Assembly (NCBI GenBank): GCA_039583875.1
Contig: CM077149.1
Span: 24,751,194-24,815,193, forward strand
DNA from: Platanthera guangdongensis
Lineage: Eukaryota > Streptophyta > Magnoliopsida > Asparagales > Orchidaceae
Length of the DNA: 64,000 nt
Reading direction: 5' to 3'
Below are positions 9,406 to 22,320 of the stretch, piece by piece. Position 1 is the stretch's first letter. Every line of letters starts with the position of its first letter. The notes beneath the pieces are model-generated. The model was not told the DNA's origin. It made no database searches and saw only the letters and a program-made list of their open reading frames with translations. Position numbers and translations under genes: made by a program.

Positions 9406-11328
9406 GCACGTGCATGTGATTGCTTATGCTTCGAGTCAACTGAAAAAGAATGAAGTCAACAATCTCATACATGATTTAGAATTGGGTGTAGTGGTGTTCG
9501 TCTTGAAGGTTTGGAGACACTATCTATATGGCATCCACTGTGAGATCTTTTCAGATCACAAGAATTTAAAGTACGTTTATACTCAGAAAGAACTGAACCT
9601 GAGACAGTGGAGGTGGCTAGAATTTTTATGTTATTATAAGTTTACATTGAACTACCATCCCGGAAAAGCAAATTCCTTAGCTGATGCTTTGAGCAGGAAG
9701 TTACCAGAATCTAGCCCTGGACCCGATTGATGTGCATGGAATTAGATCGGATGCTCGAAGAGATGGAGATCACCCTTGTATATAAAGACCATTCGGAAGG
9801 GTATATAGAGTATTTAACTGTGATGATCATCGTATGTGATATTCCGAACCGAATCCGGGTGGAGCAAGGAAAGGATGCTTCTCTGGCCTCAGTGATCAAG
9901 TCAGTTAAAGATGTGACTACTGACGAGTATTCCCTAAAAGACGACCTTGTTCATCTCCGTGGCCGGCTTTACATTCCCAAAGGCGGTAAAATTCGGGAAG
10001 ATATCTTGAGAGAGGCATATTGCCCTCAGTATTCAGTGCACCCTGGGATTGCCAAGATGTATGCCGACTTGCGGAAGAACATGTATTGGCCGGGAATGAA
10101 GAGAGACGTCAGATATTTTGTTACGCACTGCGAGGCCAGTCAAAGGCTGTAGGAGGAATGCAAGAGCCCCAAAGGATTATTAAAGTCATTGCCCATCCCC
10201 GAGTGGAAGTTCATGGATATCTCCATAGACTTCGTCCACGGGTTGCCTCGCTCACGCTTAGGGAATGATTTGGTTTGGGTAATCATTGACCGCCTGACAA
10301 AGGTAGCAAGGTTTATCCCTATGATGAAAGAGGCTCATATGGATGTTTTGGTACGCCTCTTTGTGGAGCATTTTGTACGGTACCATACCGTGCCAAAGAA
10401 AATTATTTCTGACCAGGATGGTCGTTTTACCTCTAAAGAATGGAAGGTCGTACATGCGTATTTGGGTTCACGCCTTACATTCAGCACAACCTTTCATCCT
10501 GAGACGGACGGAAAGTCTGAGAGGACCATCAGAACTTTGGAAGATTTATTGAGACTGTGTGTGTTCGATATAGGAGAGCCGTGGGAAAGGTTCTTACCCC
10601 TGGTGGAATTCTCATACAACAACAGTCACCAGGCCAGTATCGGGATGGCATCGCATGAAGCCCTATACGAAAGAAGGTGTAGAACCCCCTTGTCATGGGT
10701 GTAAGATGAAGACCCAAAGGTTTTGGGAATTAAGTACATCGATAATAGTGATGCCGATGTTAGACTAATTCGATACCGCATGCTTGAGGCTCAAAGTCGG
10801 TAGGCTAAATATTATAATTCAAAACACCTGATGGTAGAATTTCAAGTGGATGACAAAGTGTTCTTAAAGATCCGACCGATGCATGGAGTCTCACGGGTAT
10901 GTTGTTTGAAGAAGCTCAGCCCAAGGTATGTTCGACATTACACTATATTGGAAATGATTGGCCCTTTGGCCTATCAGTTGGAGTTAGCGCCAGAGCTGGA
11001 GAATCTTCATGATGTATTCCATGTGTCGTCACTCTGGAAGGCGCTGTTACGGCCCGATCAATATATCACCACCGCTGATGGAGCAATAACAACCGATAGA
11101 TATGTGCGACAAGAGCCAGTGCGGATAGTGGATACCGAGACAAAGATCTTGCGTCACAAGAGTGTTCCTTTGGTGAAGGTTCTGTGGTCTAATCATGGGA
11201 AGAAAGAATTTACTTGGGAGCCGGTGGATTTGATGCGAAAGCACTGCACGGAGTTGTTTCCTCAAGGTAATTTTAAAAGCATATTTCATTTCATGTCATG
11301 CCTTTCTCTCCCCATATCCTTAGCCTGA
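9406..11328 (+). pseudogene. Tekay-like Gypsy pol 3' part: RNase H, integrase, chromodomain
   Basis: RNase H (9410-9728) has FSDHKNLKY and ends ADALSRK. A frameshift near 9725 leads to one frame that carries the rest. The integrase zinc-binding region (about 10020-10150) has HPGIAKMYADLRKNMYWPGM, but the first His position reads Tyr and the last Cys reads Ser, so zinc binding is probably lost. The integrase core (10189-10700) keeps its acidic residues: Asp in MDISIDFVHG, Asp in ISDQDGRF, Glu in KSERTIRTLED. A chromodomain (about 11115-11265, from RIVDTETKILRHK to KKEFTWEPVDLM) normally steers integration to marked chromatin. In-frame stops occur at 10150 (TAG), 10702 (TAA) and 10801 (TAG). 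The upstream gag to reverse transcriptase part is absent, cut off by CopM. Its 3' LTR starts at 11366. Confidence 0.9.
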
Positions 11329-11570
11329 TTTCAGGGATGAAATCTTTTATTTTGTTTATAGGATTTGTAACATCTTGATTCGCGCTAGGCCCCTTATGCG
11401 CACTTGTAAGTCTTGAGACCTGACTTGGGCTCAGGGTGTGCTGGTAGATAGGCTTGCACCTAAGTGGGGGAGGAGTGTTTGGACACTATAGCAGGGTGAT
11501 AGTAGATATCACCCGCTGGTAGAGGAATAGTCAAGGCGTTGAAAGCATTTAATAGATTAAACAATATTGA

Positions 11571-12020
11571 GTGCTACCGCACGGGTGTAGCGGGATACCA
11601 CGCGGCGGTAGCGGGGTACCGCGCAGCGTTAGCAGGATACCGCGCAGCGGTAGCAGGATACTGCATGGCTGTAGCGGGATACCGCACTACGGTAGAGGAA
11701 TAGCCGAGGCATTGAGAGAATTGAATGTATTGAACAATCCACGAACGATGCTACCCCACGGCGGTAGCGGGATACCGCGCGGAGGTAGCCGAGCGATCGT
11801 CGAACGCCGCAACTGCGCCTGGCGTTAGTGTTACCGCGGGCGATAGGCCTCTGATTTATTTTGGCAAGGCGCTCGGGAAGAAATCATGAGGCGGTTGGAG
11901 GTTATCGCCATGCGATAGAGGTACAGGTGGTGACACCTAAGTGGCCAGTTTGGGAGGTGGCTTGCGAAAGAAGTCATTCTTGGAGATACTGCCCGACGGT
12001 AACATGCTAACCCGCGGCGG
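11571..12020. repeat. Palindromic array in U3 of LTR 2
   Basis: Units such as ACCGCGCGGCGGTAGCGGGA and TACCGCGCAGCGGTAGCAGG are repeated about nine times with decay. CTACCGC and GCGGTAG pair within and between units. It occupies the position of the unrelated CACGGG array in LTR 1 and ends about 40 bases before the TATA box. Confidence 0.85.
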
Positions 12021-12061
12021 TAGCTCCCTTATCAAAAATCCTAATTCTATTTTGCCGAACC

Positions 12062-12070
12062 TATATATAA
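12062..12070 (+). promoter_or_regulatory. TATA box of LTR 2
   Basis: TATATATAA lies just downstream of the palindromic array and about 200 bases before the donor-like GAGGTGAGC, a position expected for an LTR promoter. No transcription start can be mapped from sequence alone. Confidence 0.6.
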
Positions 12071-13291
12071 TATTCCAAGTCTTAACCGCCTGTTACTTTC
12101 TCCAGAATTTTTTGGGAGAATGACTACGACAGAGACTTTCCTAGAGACAAGGAATGAAAGAAGGAGAACTAGAGCCAAGTTCGACGCCAACGAGAGAGAG
12201 GGAGCCATGCCGCAAAGAAGTGTGACAAGATCCATGTCCCGAAAATTTGGAAACGCTGGAGATGAGGTGAGCTTCCTACCCTCTCCCTTGGTTCTAGATA
12301 TCTAGTTATTCCTAGGAGAGATGTCGACTCAAAAGTGTCTTGATTTGTGATAAGGTTTCTAGGAAGAGGCCATGCTAGGACTTGTGTCGTAGGATTTAGA
12401 GTGTCCAACCATTCCTCACTTCGAATGAAGTTTGTGTACTGGTTTCAGGAATAGAATTAGCCATATGAGGGTGAATATGGGAGGAGAAATTCTGGATGTT
12501 ATTTGGAAAGTTTGGTTGGAGGAAGAAGGCGAACCGATGACGTTCGATCTGCTTTGAGATGCACGCACAAATCTATTTTCTGCGCGCAGCAGCCTTTGAG
12601 GCCGTTTTTAGACATGACCCGTCCAATTTTGGGCTTTTTACGAAACACGAAAGTCGTAGCCATTGTAATACCTTTCCAACGAGGGGTTACACAGCTTCAC
12701 TAGATTCCTGTAGCCTCAAGAATCCCCGATCGAATTTTCTATACAGTAATCATTCCTGCATATATAATTCTCGTGGCTGTTTTGTATCGGCTTTGGGTTT
12801 GGTAGAGAGATTGTAGTACGTTGATGTTAATGTTTTGTTGAATGTAGTCTATAAGTAATTGTGATAAAATATGTTAATGACATTTGTGGGATAGATCCCT
12901 AATGAACAAATGGTGTAGTAAAGTGCACTTGATCGAGGTGATTTGGTGGAGGTTAGTGAACGAATGGATTGACAAGTTGGGATGGTAGGAATGACCTAAT
13001 TATGTGATTCGATAGGGATGTACTTGATAATGGTAATATAATGAATAATGATGAGGTTGACTTTAAGTTTGATGTACATAATTTATGGTAATTTCGATGA
13101 ACAAAAGGTTGATGGATTTTAGTTGGTAGAACCATATGTACAAGAATAGTTCGAACTTCATAAAAGAATTGTTACCCGTAATGTTAAAGTCATGTGATCA
13201 TAGTATACATGTAATTATGATAACCAAATGGTTGGTGAATATGTGTGGTGTACCATTTTGTTTATGGTGAACCCTTGGTGTGCTTGGATGC

Positions 13292-14803
13292 TGATGCATG
13301 TAAATCGGCAAGCGCACCGGTCGCACAAGTAATAAAGTTTGGGAATAAATCCCCGAGTGTCGGTCTCTTGAGGAGTGCAATTAGAATAGAGTGGCAACAG
13401 TTCAGAAAATATTGTTATGAGAGTTAGACTTATAAAAAGAGTAAAAAGGGGACTTCAGAGATTGTGGTTGTTTGATCTAACAAACTAATTAAAGCTGTGC
13501 GGGTCAAAGGCACCGAATCGCAAGGTGAGGTGAGTGTATCGGCCGCGATGCCGCAACTTCGGTTGGGCGAGTGGCCAGAAATCGAATGGGTGGAAGTGTT
13601 CTTGTAGGGAGTGCAATCGGGTGAAACACGGGTATAGAGTGGATGTGGATTGGGCGAGGCGCATTCACACACACAACTACAAGCATAAGGAAACTACAAA
13701 CATCCCATTAGACATACAATAGAACATGTAGTTCATTACAATGTTATATCATTCCATAATACAGAGGAAGGGGAAGAGGAGTAAACCAAAAGAGAGTGAA
13801 GATCCACCGCAGGTCGTGGCCGGAATAGCGAGTTGTCAATCCGCTTCCGGGCTCAGTCCGAGGAGGCTTCCGGTACCAACGAGCTGTCACCTCGAAGGCC
13901 TTTGAGTCCGTTCCCTAGGTTGTCTTCTTCTCCAACTCCAGTGGAGATCTTGGAGTTGAGGTCGTCAATGGTCGGGAGCTTCGCCGGAGAGTTTGGAAAG
14001 CTTCGGAATAGCTGGCTATGGACTCCCGATGAAGGTGGAGGTGATGGAGCAGCTGGAGAAGTAAAATGGCGCTTCCCGCGCACTCCTCGATCGCAGAAAA
14101 TGACGGGCGTTGACCCGCAGAGCAGGCCCTTAAATACGGAGGCAGCAAAAGCAGAGCGCATGATCAGTGGCGCACGACCAGTGGTCGTGCACACTTAGGT
14201 CGATGATCGTGCGCCATTTCCAATTAAACCTGCAACCTGGATAGAAACATCAGCATATATGTGCACGATCAGTGGCGCACGACCGGTGGTCATGCGCACT
14301 GAATCCACTGATCGTGCGATTGGCTATGACAGATTTGCAGAAAGCAAGGGGTAAACACGCACGAGCAGTGGTGCATGACCAGTTATCGTGCGCACTACGG
14401 CCAGTGCTCATGCGATTACCCGGGCAAAATTAGGAAAAATGAGAATGTAATGCGCACGATCGGTGGCGCATGACCAGTGGTCGTCCGCAGTAATTCCAGT
14501 GGTCGTGCGCAGTATTCCTGCATCATCAGGGTCTCCCGAGTGGTTCCGGAGCATGCACACAAACCCTGCACCAGCAGAAGAGGCAGATAGGCCACCACAC
14601 GTGCACACCACATTCCAAGACACGACTAAAGAACAACAAAAACACAGAAACAAATAATGCACACAGAAACGGGCCTAAAGTGCACTTAATCATGAAATAG
14701 GCATGTAAACAAATATATGAAGTTATGCCTCTCAAGTGCAGCGCTAAGACGATAAAACTGGCTCAAATGAGTACATAAATCAGTGTAAAATTTGGACTCA
14801 TCA
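13292..14803 (-). repeat. E1 3' LTR
   Basis: It is bounded by TGATG and CATCA and is 1,512 bases. On minus, U3 starts at 14803, contains the palindromic array (about 14520-14160), and then a TATA-like TATTTAA (14136-14130). Its partner is 19207-20660. Confidence 0.93.
14160..14520. repeat. Hairpin array in E1 U3 (3' LTR copy)
   Basis: Repeats of CGCACGACCAGTGGTCGTGC, an almost perfect palindrome (arms CGCACGACC and GGTCGTGCG around AGT), are interleaved with GCGCACGATCAGTGG half-units. Four to five clusters occur, and the array ends about 25 bases from the TATA-like box. The partner copy is at about 20075-20375, and the same motif recurs in both E2 LTRs. Confidence 0.88.
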
Positions 14804-16718
<1,915 letters not shown>

Positions 16719-18884
16719 TCAGCTATAAATAGATTTGTGGTAAGTCTCTCCGGTGGGGTGCGAGAGGACAACAAATTGTCTTTTTGCATTGGTGGTAGGG
16801 GTTTTCCCTTTACTTCGATTGCCCTCTTTCTCGGGCCGGAAGGCAGCGTATCTCTCTTCGCGTAAATGCTTTGCCTCTTTTAGTTTCTTCACCGTGGGAG
16901 ATTTCCATTGGATGTAGGATGTGGGGTTTCCTGTTGTCGTCGTTTGTGGCGTCCTGTCCGGCACTGTGACGGCGACCGGATCTGCCCAAGCTACAGATCG
17001 CTTAACAGAGTTATCAGCAGTGTTATACAAATAAGTGTCTAGGGATTTCTCCCGAATAAAACTCGGTTCTCCATGCTCAAAAACATAGTTGGCTGGAAGT
17101 AGAAAGGCAGTCATGGCTTTGGTGCACTCGATCTCTTCTTTGACTAGTAGCTCTTGACTCTCATCTATCTCCTGGGAGAGTCCTTTCTTTGTCTTCTCAT
17201 CCAGATGTGCTTCTTCCAATGTTAGGGGACCTGAATCTATCTTGGTATCTGTGACACTCAAAAAATTGTAATTTTGGATTGGAGAGGAATGTATGGATGT
17301 GTTATCAAGGGCGGAGTCTTCCGTCGGCCAAGTGACGCGGCCTTTGGAAAAGTCGAGGGATGCGCCACTAGCCGTCAGGAATGGGACTCCTAATATAGGA
17401 ATAGAGTTATTTTCCCTTGGTCCGAAAACCTGGAAGTCAGTGGTTATACTTTTTCCGTTCACCTCGATTTCGACTTCTTGAACACCTCCCTCGGTGTCAA
17501 CCAAATTGCCATTCGCTAAGATAACCGACTTCTGATTTTCAATGTCGACTTGTAGGTTCATCTTCGCAACACCTTGCAAAGTGAGGATGTTGCTGGATGC
17601 CCCAGAGTCACATAATGCTGGGGTTTCAATGTTGTTTATTTTATTATTGATGACGAGTTCGTTGCGGTTTCCCAAATTTTTCTCCCCAAGACTTTTACCT
17701 TGTTCATGGGGGTTATTTTCGGTGTTACTAGGTAAGGTGCCTTGGGTGCACTCGGAAACCACTTGGTCCAATTGGCCCAATTGTGCCTCCAGTTTGCGCA
17801 TCGAGGCGGCTTGATTGGTCATATTGGTTTGAGAAATTTCAATGAATTTCTCGAACATCTCTTCCAAAGAAATTTTTTTAATGACGGGGGGCCCTTGGGA
17901 ATAATTCGGTTGAGGCGGCCGCGGTTGGCTTCCGGAGGCGGCATACGCATTGTTTTGATGCTGCCCCGGTTGCCATATTTGGCCAGATGCGTTTTGATTC
18001 CAAGAAACGATGGGGTGGTTTTGCACCCCCGGGTTGTATGTGTTCCCGTAAGGCACTCCCCTGTTTTGATTGGCTACAAAATTAACTGACTCATTCAGAA
18101 AAGAAGATTCGTCTGGTACCTCAACTCCTAAGCATTCGAAGCTATGGTGGTCGGTGCTTCCGCACCCTTGGCATGAGATTGCCATCACTGGGGCGGCGGT
18201 AGCTGGCTTGGGGATATCCACATCAAATACTCCACTGGTGCTTCGTGGGATGTTTCTTCCAGCGGTCCAGTAAGCGCTGTGGATGGCGGTGTCTTGTAGG
18301 ATTCTCAGAGCATCATCTGGAGCAAGGTTCATGATTGTTCCTCCGGAGGCGGCATCGATCATGGCTCGGTGGTGGGGATCAATAGCGAAGTAGAAACTTT
18401 CGACGAGGTTCCATGTTTGGAATCCTTGATTAGGGCACTTCCTCAGCAGCTCGTTAAAATGCTCCCAAACTTCGGCTAAACTTTCTTGATCGGCTTGCTG
18501 GAAGTTGGGTATTGCACGCCTCATGCCCACGATCCGATCTACCAAATAGAACTTAGCTAGGAATTTTGTGGTCAAAGCCTCCCAGGTGGTAGTTGTTCCA
18601 GGTGGGAGGGAGTGAAGCCATGTCTTGGCTTTGCCCCTTAATGAAAAAGGGAAGAGACAGAGCTTGACTGTTTCGTCTGGGATTCCAGCATAGCGGAACG
18701 TGGCGCATACTTCGGAGAATTCTGCAAGGTGAAGATGGGCGTCTTCAGTGGCCATTCCGGAGAACTGAGCATTGTTCCGAATGATATTCAGAATAGCTGG
18801 TTTAATCTCGAACTGTTGGTTGGTGATAGCAGGTCCGAAACCGGGGTATATGCTCCCGACAGTAGGTGTAGTATAATACCTCAT
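16719..18884 (-). CDS. E1 gag with protease-like domain
   Basis: A 721-residue open frame. Residues 25-215 form a retrotransposon capsid domain (IKPAILNIIRN, FSLRGKAKTWLHSLPPG, ESLAEVWEHFNELLRKCP), as in Athila-type Gypsy gag. A CCHC zinc knuckle CQGCGSTDHHSFEC lies at 238-251 and binds RNA. An aspartic-protease-like domain has its active-site triad DSG at 426-428 (ALCDSGASSNIL) and the second motif ILGVPFL near 497-503. The C-terminal 150 residues are basic and low-complexity. The true start is probably 19088, since the same frame continues upstream (MQGRATRDLVTYDPEIERT) and is broken only by one TAG at 18894-18896. That stop is consistent with a single CAG to TAG change. Gag of such elements packages the RNA; pol must come from an autonomous partner. 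It is the best preserved retroelement gene here. Confidence 0.9.
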   Translation of the reverse strand: MRYYTTPTVGSIYPGFGPAITNQQFEIKPAILNIIRNNAQFSGMATEDAHLHLAEFSEVCATFRYAGIPDETVKLCLFPFSLRGKAKTWLHSLPPGTTTTWEALTTKFLAKFYLVDRIVGMRRAIPNFQQADQESLAEVWEHFNELLRKCPNQGFQTWNLVESFYFAIDPHHRAMIDAASGGTIMNLAPDDALRILQDTAIHSAYWTAGRNIPRSTSGVFDVDIPKPATAAPVMAISCQGCGSTDHHSFECLGVEVPDESSFLNESVNFVANQNRGVPYGNTYNPGVQNHPIVSWNQNASGQIWQPGQHQNNAYAASGSQPRPPQPNYSQGPPVIKKISLEEMFEKFIEISQTNMTNQAASMRKLEAQLGQLDQVVSECTQGTLPSNTENNPHEQGKSLGEKNLGNRNELVINNKINNIETPALCDSGASSNILTLQGVAKMNLQVDIENQKSVILANGNLVDTEGGVQEVEIEVNGKSITTDFQVFGPRENNSIPILGVPFLTASGASLDFSKGRVTWPTEDSALDNTSIHSSPIQNYNFLSVTDTKIDSGPLTLEEAHLDEKTKKGLSQEIDESQELLVKEEIECTKAMTAFLLPANYVFEHGEPSFIREKSLDTYLYNTADNSVKRSVAWADPVAVTVPDRTPQTTTTGNPTSYIQWKSPTVKKLKEAKHLREERYAAFRPEKEGNRSKGKTPTTNAKRQFVVLSHPTGETYHKSIYS

Positions 18885-18893
18885 CGAGCGGAC

Positions 18894-19088
18894 CTAGGGA
18901 GGGTTCACTTCATTTTCGTCGCCATTTCTGTCGCCATGAGGTATCCCTCCAACTCGGTTGCCTGCATCAATATTCACCTGGTCTCCCATTGTGGCAAAAG
19001 TGATGGCTGTGGCGCGTCTTCGCGCTAGGATAGTACGTTCGATCTCTGGGTCATAGGTGACAAGATCTCTTGTGGCTCGACCCTGCAT
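18894..19088 (-). pseudogene. N-terminal part of E1 gag, cut off by TAG
   Basis: Sixty-four codons in frame with the 721-residue gag, ending at the TAG at 18894. The residues DPEIERTILARRR resemble the N-terminus of Athila-type gag. The stop sits in the sequence reading NPP-stop-VRSM, where Gln is the likely original residue. Confidence 0.75.
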
Positions 19089-19182
19089 TCACTGCGGCAA
19101 ACACAATAGAAGGAAACAACAGTCAAAAACACTAACTCTTATAACAATATTTTTAGTCATCCTTAGTCGCTATATAGTTGCA

Positions 19183-19200
19183 TTCCCGGCAACGGCGCCA
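19183..19200 (-). other. E1 primer binding site (tRNA-Asp)
   Basis: The plus strand reads TTCCCGGCAACGGCGCCA, equal to the 3' end of plant tRNA-Asp with CCA except one base. It lies six bases from the 5' LTR. This is the primer used by Athila-type Gypsy elements and fixes the minus orientation. Confidence 0.9.
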
Positions 19201-19206
19201 AAAACT

Positions 19207-20660
19207 TGATGCGTGTAAATCGGCAAGTGCACCGGTCGCACAAGTAATAAAGTTTGGGAATAAATCCCCGAGTGTCGGTCTCTTGAGGAATGCAATTAGC
19301 ATAGAGCGTCAACAGTTCAGAAAATATTGTTATGAGGGTTATACATAGAAAAAGAGTAAAAAGGGGGCTTGAGAGATTGTGGTTGTTTGATCTAACAAAC
19401 TAATTAAAGCTATGCGGGTCGAAGGCACCGCATCGCAAGGTGAGGTGAGTGTATCGGCCGCAATGCTGCACTTCGATTGGGCGAGTGGCCTGAAAGCTAA
19501 TGGGTGGAAGTGTTCTTATGCGCAGTCCAATCGGGTGAAACACGGGTATGGAGTGGATGTGGAGTGGGCGAGACGCATTCACACACACAACTACAAGCAT
19601 AAGGAAACTACAAACATCCCATTAGACATACAATAGAACATGTAGTTCATTACAATGTTATATCATTCCATACAACAGAGGAAGGGGAAGAGGTGTAAAA
19701 TAAAAGAGAGTGAAGATCTACCGCAGGTCGTGGCCGAAATAGCGAGTTGTCAATCCGCTTCCGGGCTCAGTCCGAGGAGGCTTCCGGTACCAACGAGCTG
19801 TCACCTCGAAGGCCTTTGAGTCCGTTCTCTAGGTTGTCTTCTTCTCCAACTCTAGTGGAAAGCTTGGAGTTGAGGTTGTCAATGGTCGGGATTTTCGCCG
19901 GAGAATTTGGAAAGCTTTGGAATAGCCGTTTATGGACTCCCGATGAAGGTGGAGGTGATGGAGCAGCTGGAGAAGTAAAATGGTGCTTCCCGTGCACTCC
20001 CTGATCGTAGAAAATGATGGGCGTTGACCTAAATCGCGGAGAAGTCCCTTAAATACGGAGGTAGCAAAAGCACAGCGCACGATCAGTGGAGCACGATCAG
20101 TAGTCGTGCGCACTGTAGGTCGATGATCGTGCATATATGCGCACGATCAGTGGCGCACGACCGGTGGTCGTGTGCACTGAATCCACTGATCGTGCGATTG
20201 GCTAGGACAGATTTGCAGAAAGCAAGGGGTAAATGCGCACGAGCAGTGGCGCACGACCAGTGGTCGTGCGCACAACGACCATTGCTCGTGCGATTACCCG
20301 GGCAGATTTAGGAAAAATGACAATGTAATGCACACGATCGGTGGCGCACGACCAGTGGTCATGCGCAGTATCCCTGCATCGTCGGGGTCTTCCGAGCGGT
20401 TCCCGAGCACGCACACGAACCCTGAACCAGCAGAAGAGGCAGATAGGCCACCACACAAGCACACCATAATCGCAAGACATGGCTAAAGAACAACAAAAAC
20501 ACAGAAACAAATAAAGCATACAGAAATGGGCCTAAAGTGCACTTAATCATGAAATAGGCACGTAAACAAATATAAGCAGTAATGGCTCTCAAGTGCAGTG
20601 CTAAGACGATAAAACTGGCCCAGATGAGTCCAAAAATCAGTGTAAAATTTGGACTCATCA
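19207..20660 (-). repeat. E1 5' LTR
   Basis: 1,454 bases, TGATG...CATCA. U3 hairpin array at about 20375-20075 and TATA-like TATTTAA at 20055-20049 on minus. It is slightly shorter than the 3' LTR because one array segment is missing. Confidence 0.93.
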
Positions 20661-22120
20661 GATGCACGAAAATGTGGAAGTGTTGAAATTGCGTGTGTGT
20701 TACCGCACTGGAATTATGTATTGGTAAGACACTCGATGTGGAGCTCTTGCATGCTATTGAGCATGAAATGTGAATAATGAAAAGAGTGCTCAATGTGGAG
20801 CCCCGTATGTGAAATGCATGTGGTGTGAGTCGACACACAATGTCATAATCCTCAGTTAAGGATAGTATGGCAAGTCTACGGGCTCGCCAATCGTCACACC
20901 GATGGGAGTTGACAGATAGATTTGGGCAGTTGGGCTTGGACCTCGGTGTTTATTCCCGATGCTTCATCCTTTCCAAGTGGACGGTTGGGCTTGGTCCTCA
21001 TGCTTTTTTGGATGCTCCTTCCGGGTCACAACATAGGCCAGTTTAGGGCATGGTTCTCGATGCACATCTACCTGAGACTCCTGCTGAGCCGTAGTATGCA
21101 TGTGAGCTCCGCTATTGTGTTCTTAGCATTGAGGCGTATGGAGGCCTAGGCCAGGTAGTGTGGATGCTAGCATAGAAGTGGAGATGCCTGCTCTACTATC
21201 ACCACCTAGCCATGACAGTTGATGCCTGAGAGGTTAGCTACCTGCTCGACAAGTGGGAACTACAAGTCTGTATCAACACAACAGTTGCATGTGCATGATC
21301 ATGGGTGAGTCATTGCACTGAATTCATGGCATTACATTACATTGCAAACACAAGATCCTCATCGTATAAGTTTGTATGAGCACTCTTATACGATGAGTTA
21401 TTTTATGTCTGAACCAATCCTCAACTTATATGTTTGTATGGACATTCATATAAGTTGAGTAACTTTCTATTGTAGCTTTATATTTTTCATATAATGTTGT
21501 AGATGATAAAACTACTAGAGTATATTGTTTACTCGTTTACTATACTGCTGATATACTTGATATTTCTCACTCTATACCACCTATTTGTACTACTGTCTTA
21601 TTTATATATATTGTACCCTTGTTCTTTTCTCCACCCGGTACCGAGGAGTCGTCGGTGGAGTGGATGTGATAGAGACTTAGTCTTATGACTAACGGTTGCT
21701 ACATCTTCCTTTTTAGGAGGAAACCCAGCAGATATAGCAGCAACAGGTTATGCAGCAGGACAGCCAGGCCAGGACGACAGGGCCTGAAGGGACGGTGTCA
21801 TCGCTACCATCAGTGACTGATGTGAGTTTTGAGGGACTCATGATATGGCCCTTTGGGCAAGTTTTACGTGTACTCTAATATTATAGAAGCTTGTTGTAGC
21901 TTTTTTTCTTGATGTACTTTTGGACAATTTTACTTATGTGTGGATTGACTTCTTTTTACATTCTTGGTTGGGTTGACATTGGTTAATATTGGTTATAGCC
22001 GACAATATAGGAGTCTTGTGGTACAAGTTAGCTCGTGTGCTGACACTACCGCATGACGGCTGTTCTGGGCATAAGACTCCCCTCATACCGTGTTTGTGTA
22101 TTCCGGGAGGGGGTCTTACA

Positions 22121-22320
22121 TTTACTCATAATTTATTGCATGATTATATGATCTTGGATGCTCATGAAATTTAGGCAGTGATCTTTTATTGATATTAATA
22201 TTCTCTTGAAATGTTTCTGTGAATTTTGGATTTACATTTATAATACTTCTATTGGAATCATATTACTGATTTGGGCTAGGAACACTATCATTTGTTTAGG
22301 ATGTTTAGTTTTACCCAATA
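22121..22320. other. Unassigned AT-rich spacer
   Basis: 200 bases between the end of LTR 2 and the CopA 5' LTR. No ORF, repeat or structure stands out. It may be the left part of the LTR that continues at 43175, since CopA seems to have landed in such sequence, but no target duplication supports this. Confidence 0.4.

Noticed and set aside
13833..14198. Overlapping frames on both strands in the E1 LTR, repeated at 19747-20004
   Set aside because: They lie in a GC-richer R-U5 part of the LTR, are open in several frames at once and have no recognisable motifs. The same holds for 27976-28218 and 32742-32984 in E2 and for 52926-53264 in E3.
19183..19200. Possible tRNA-Asp gene (also at 32154 and 58551)
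   Set aside because: Only the 18-base 3' end is present, including CCA, which plant tRNA genes do not encode. It is a primer binding site.
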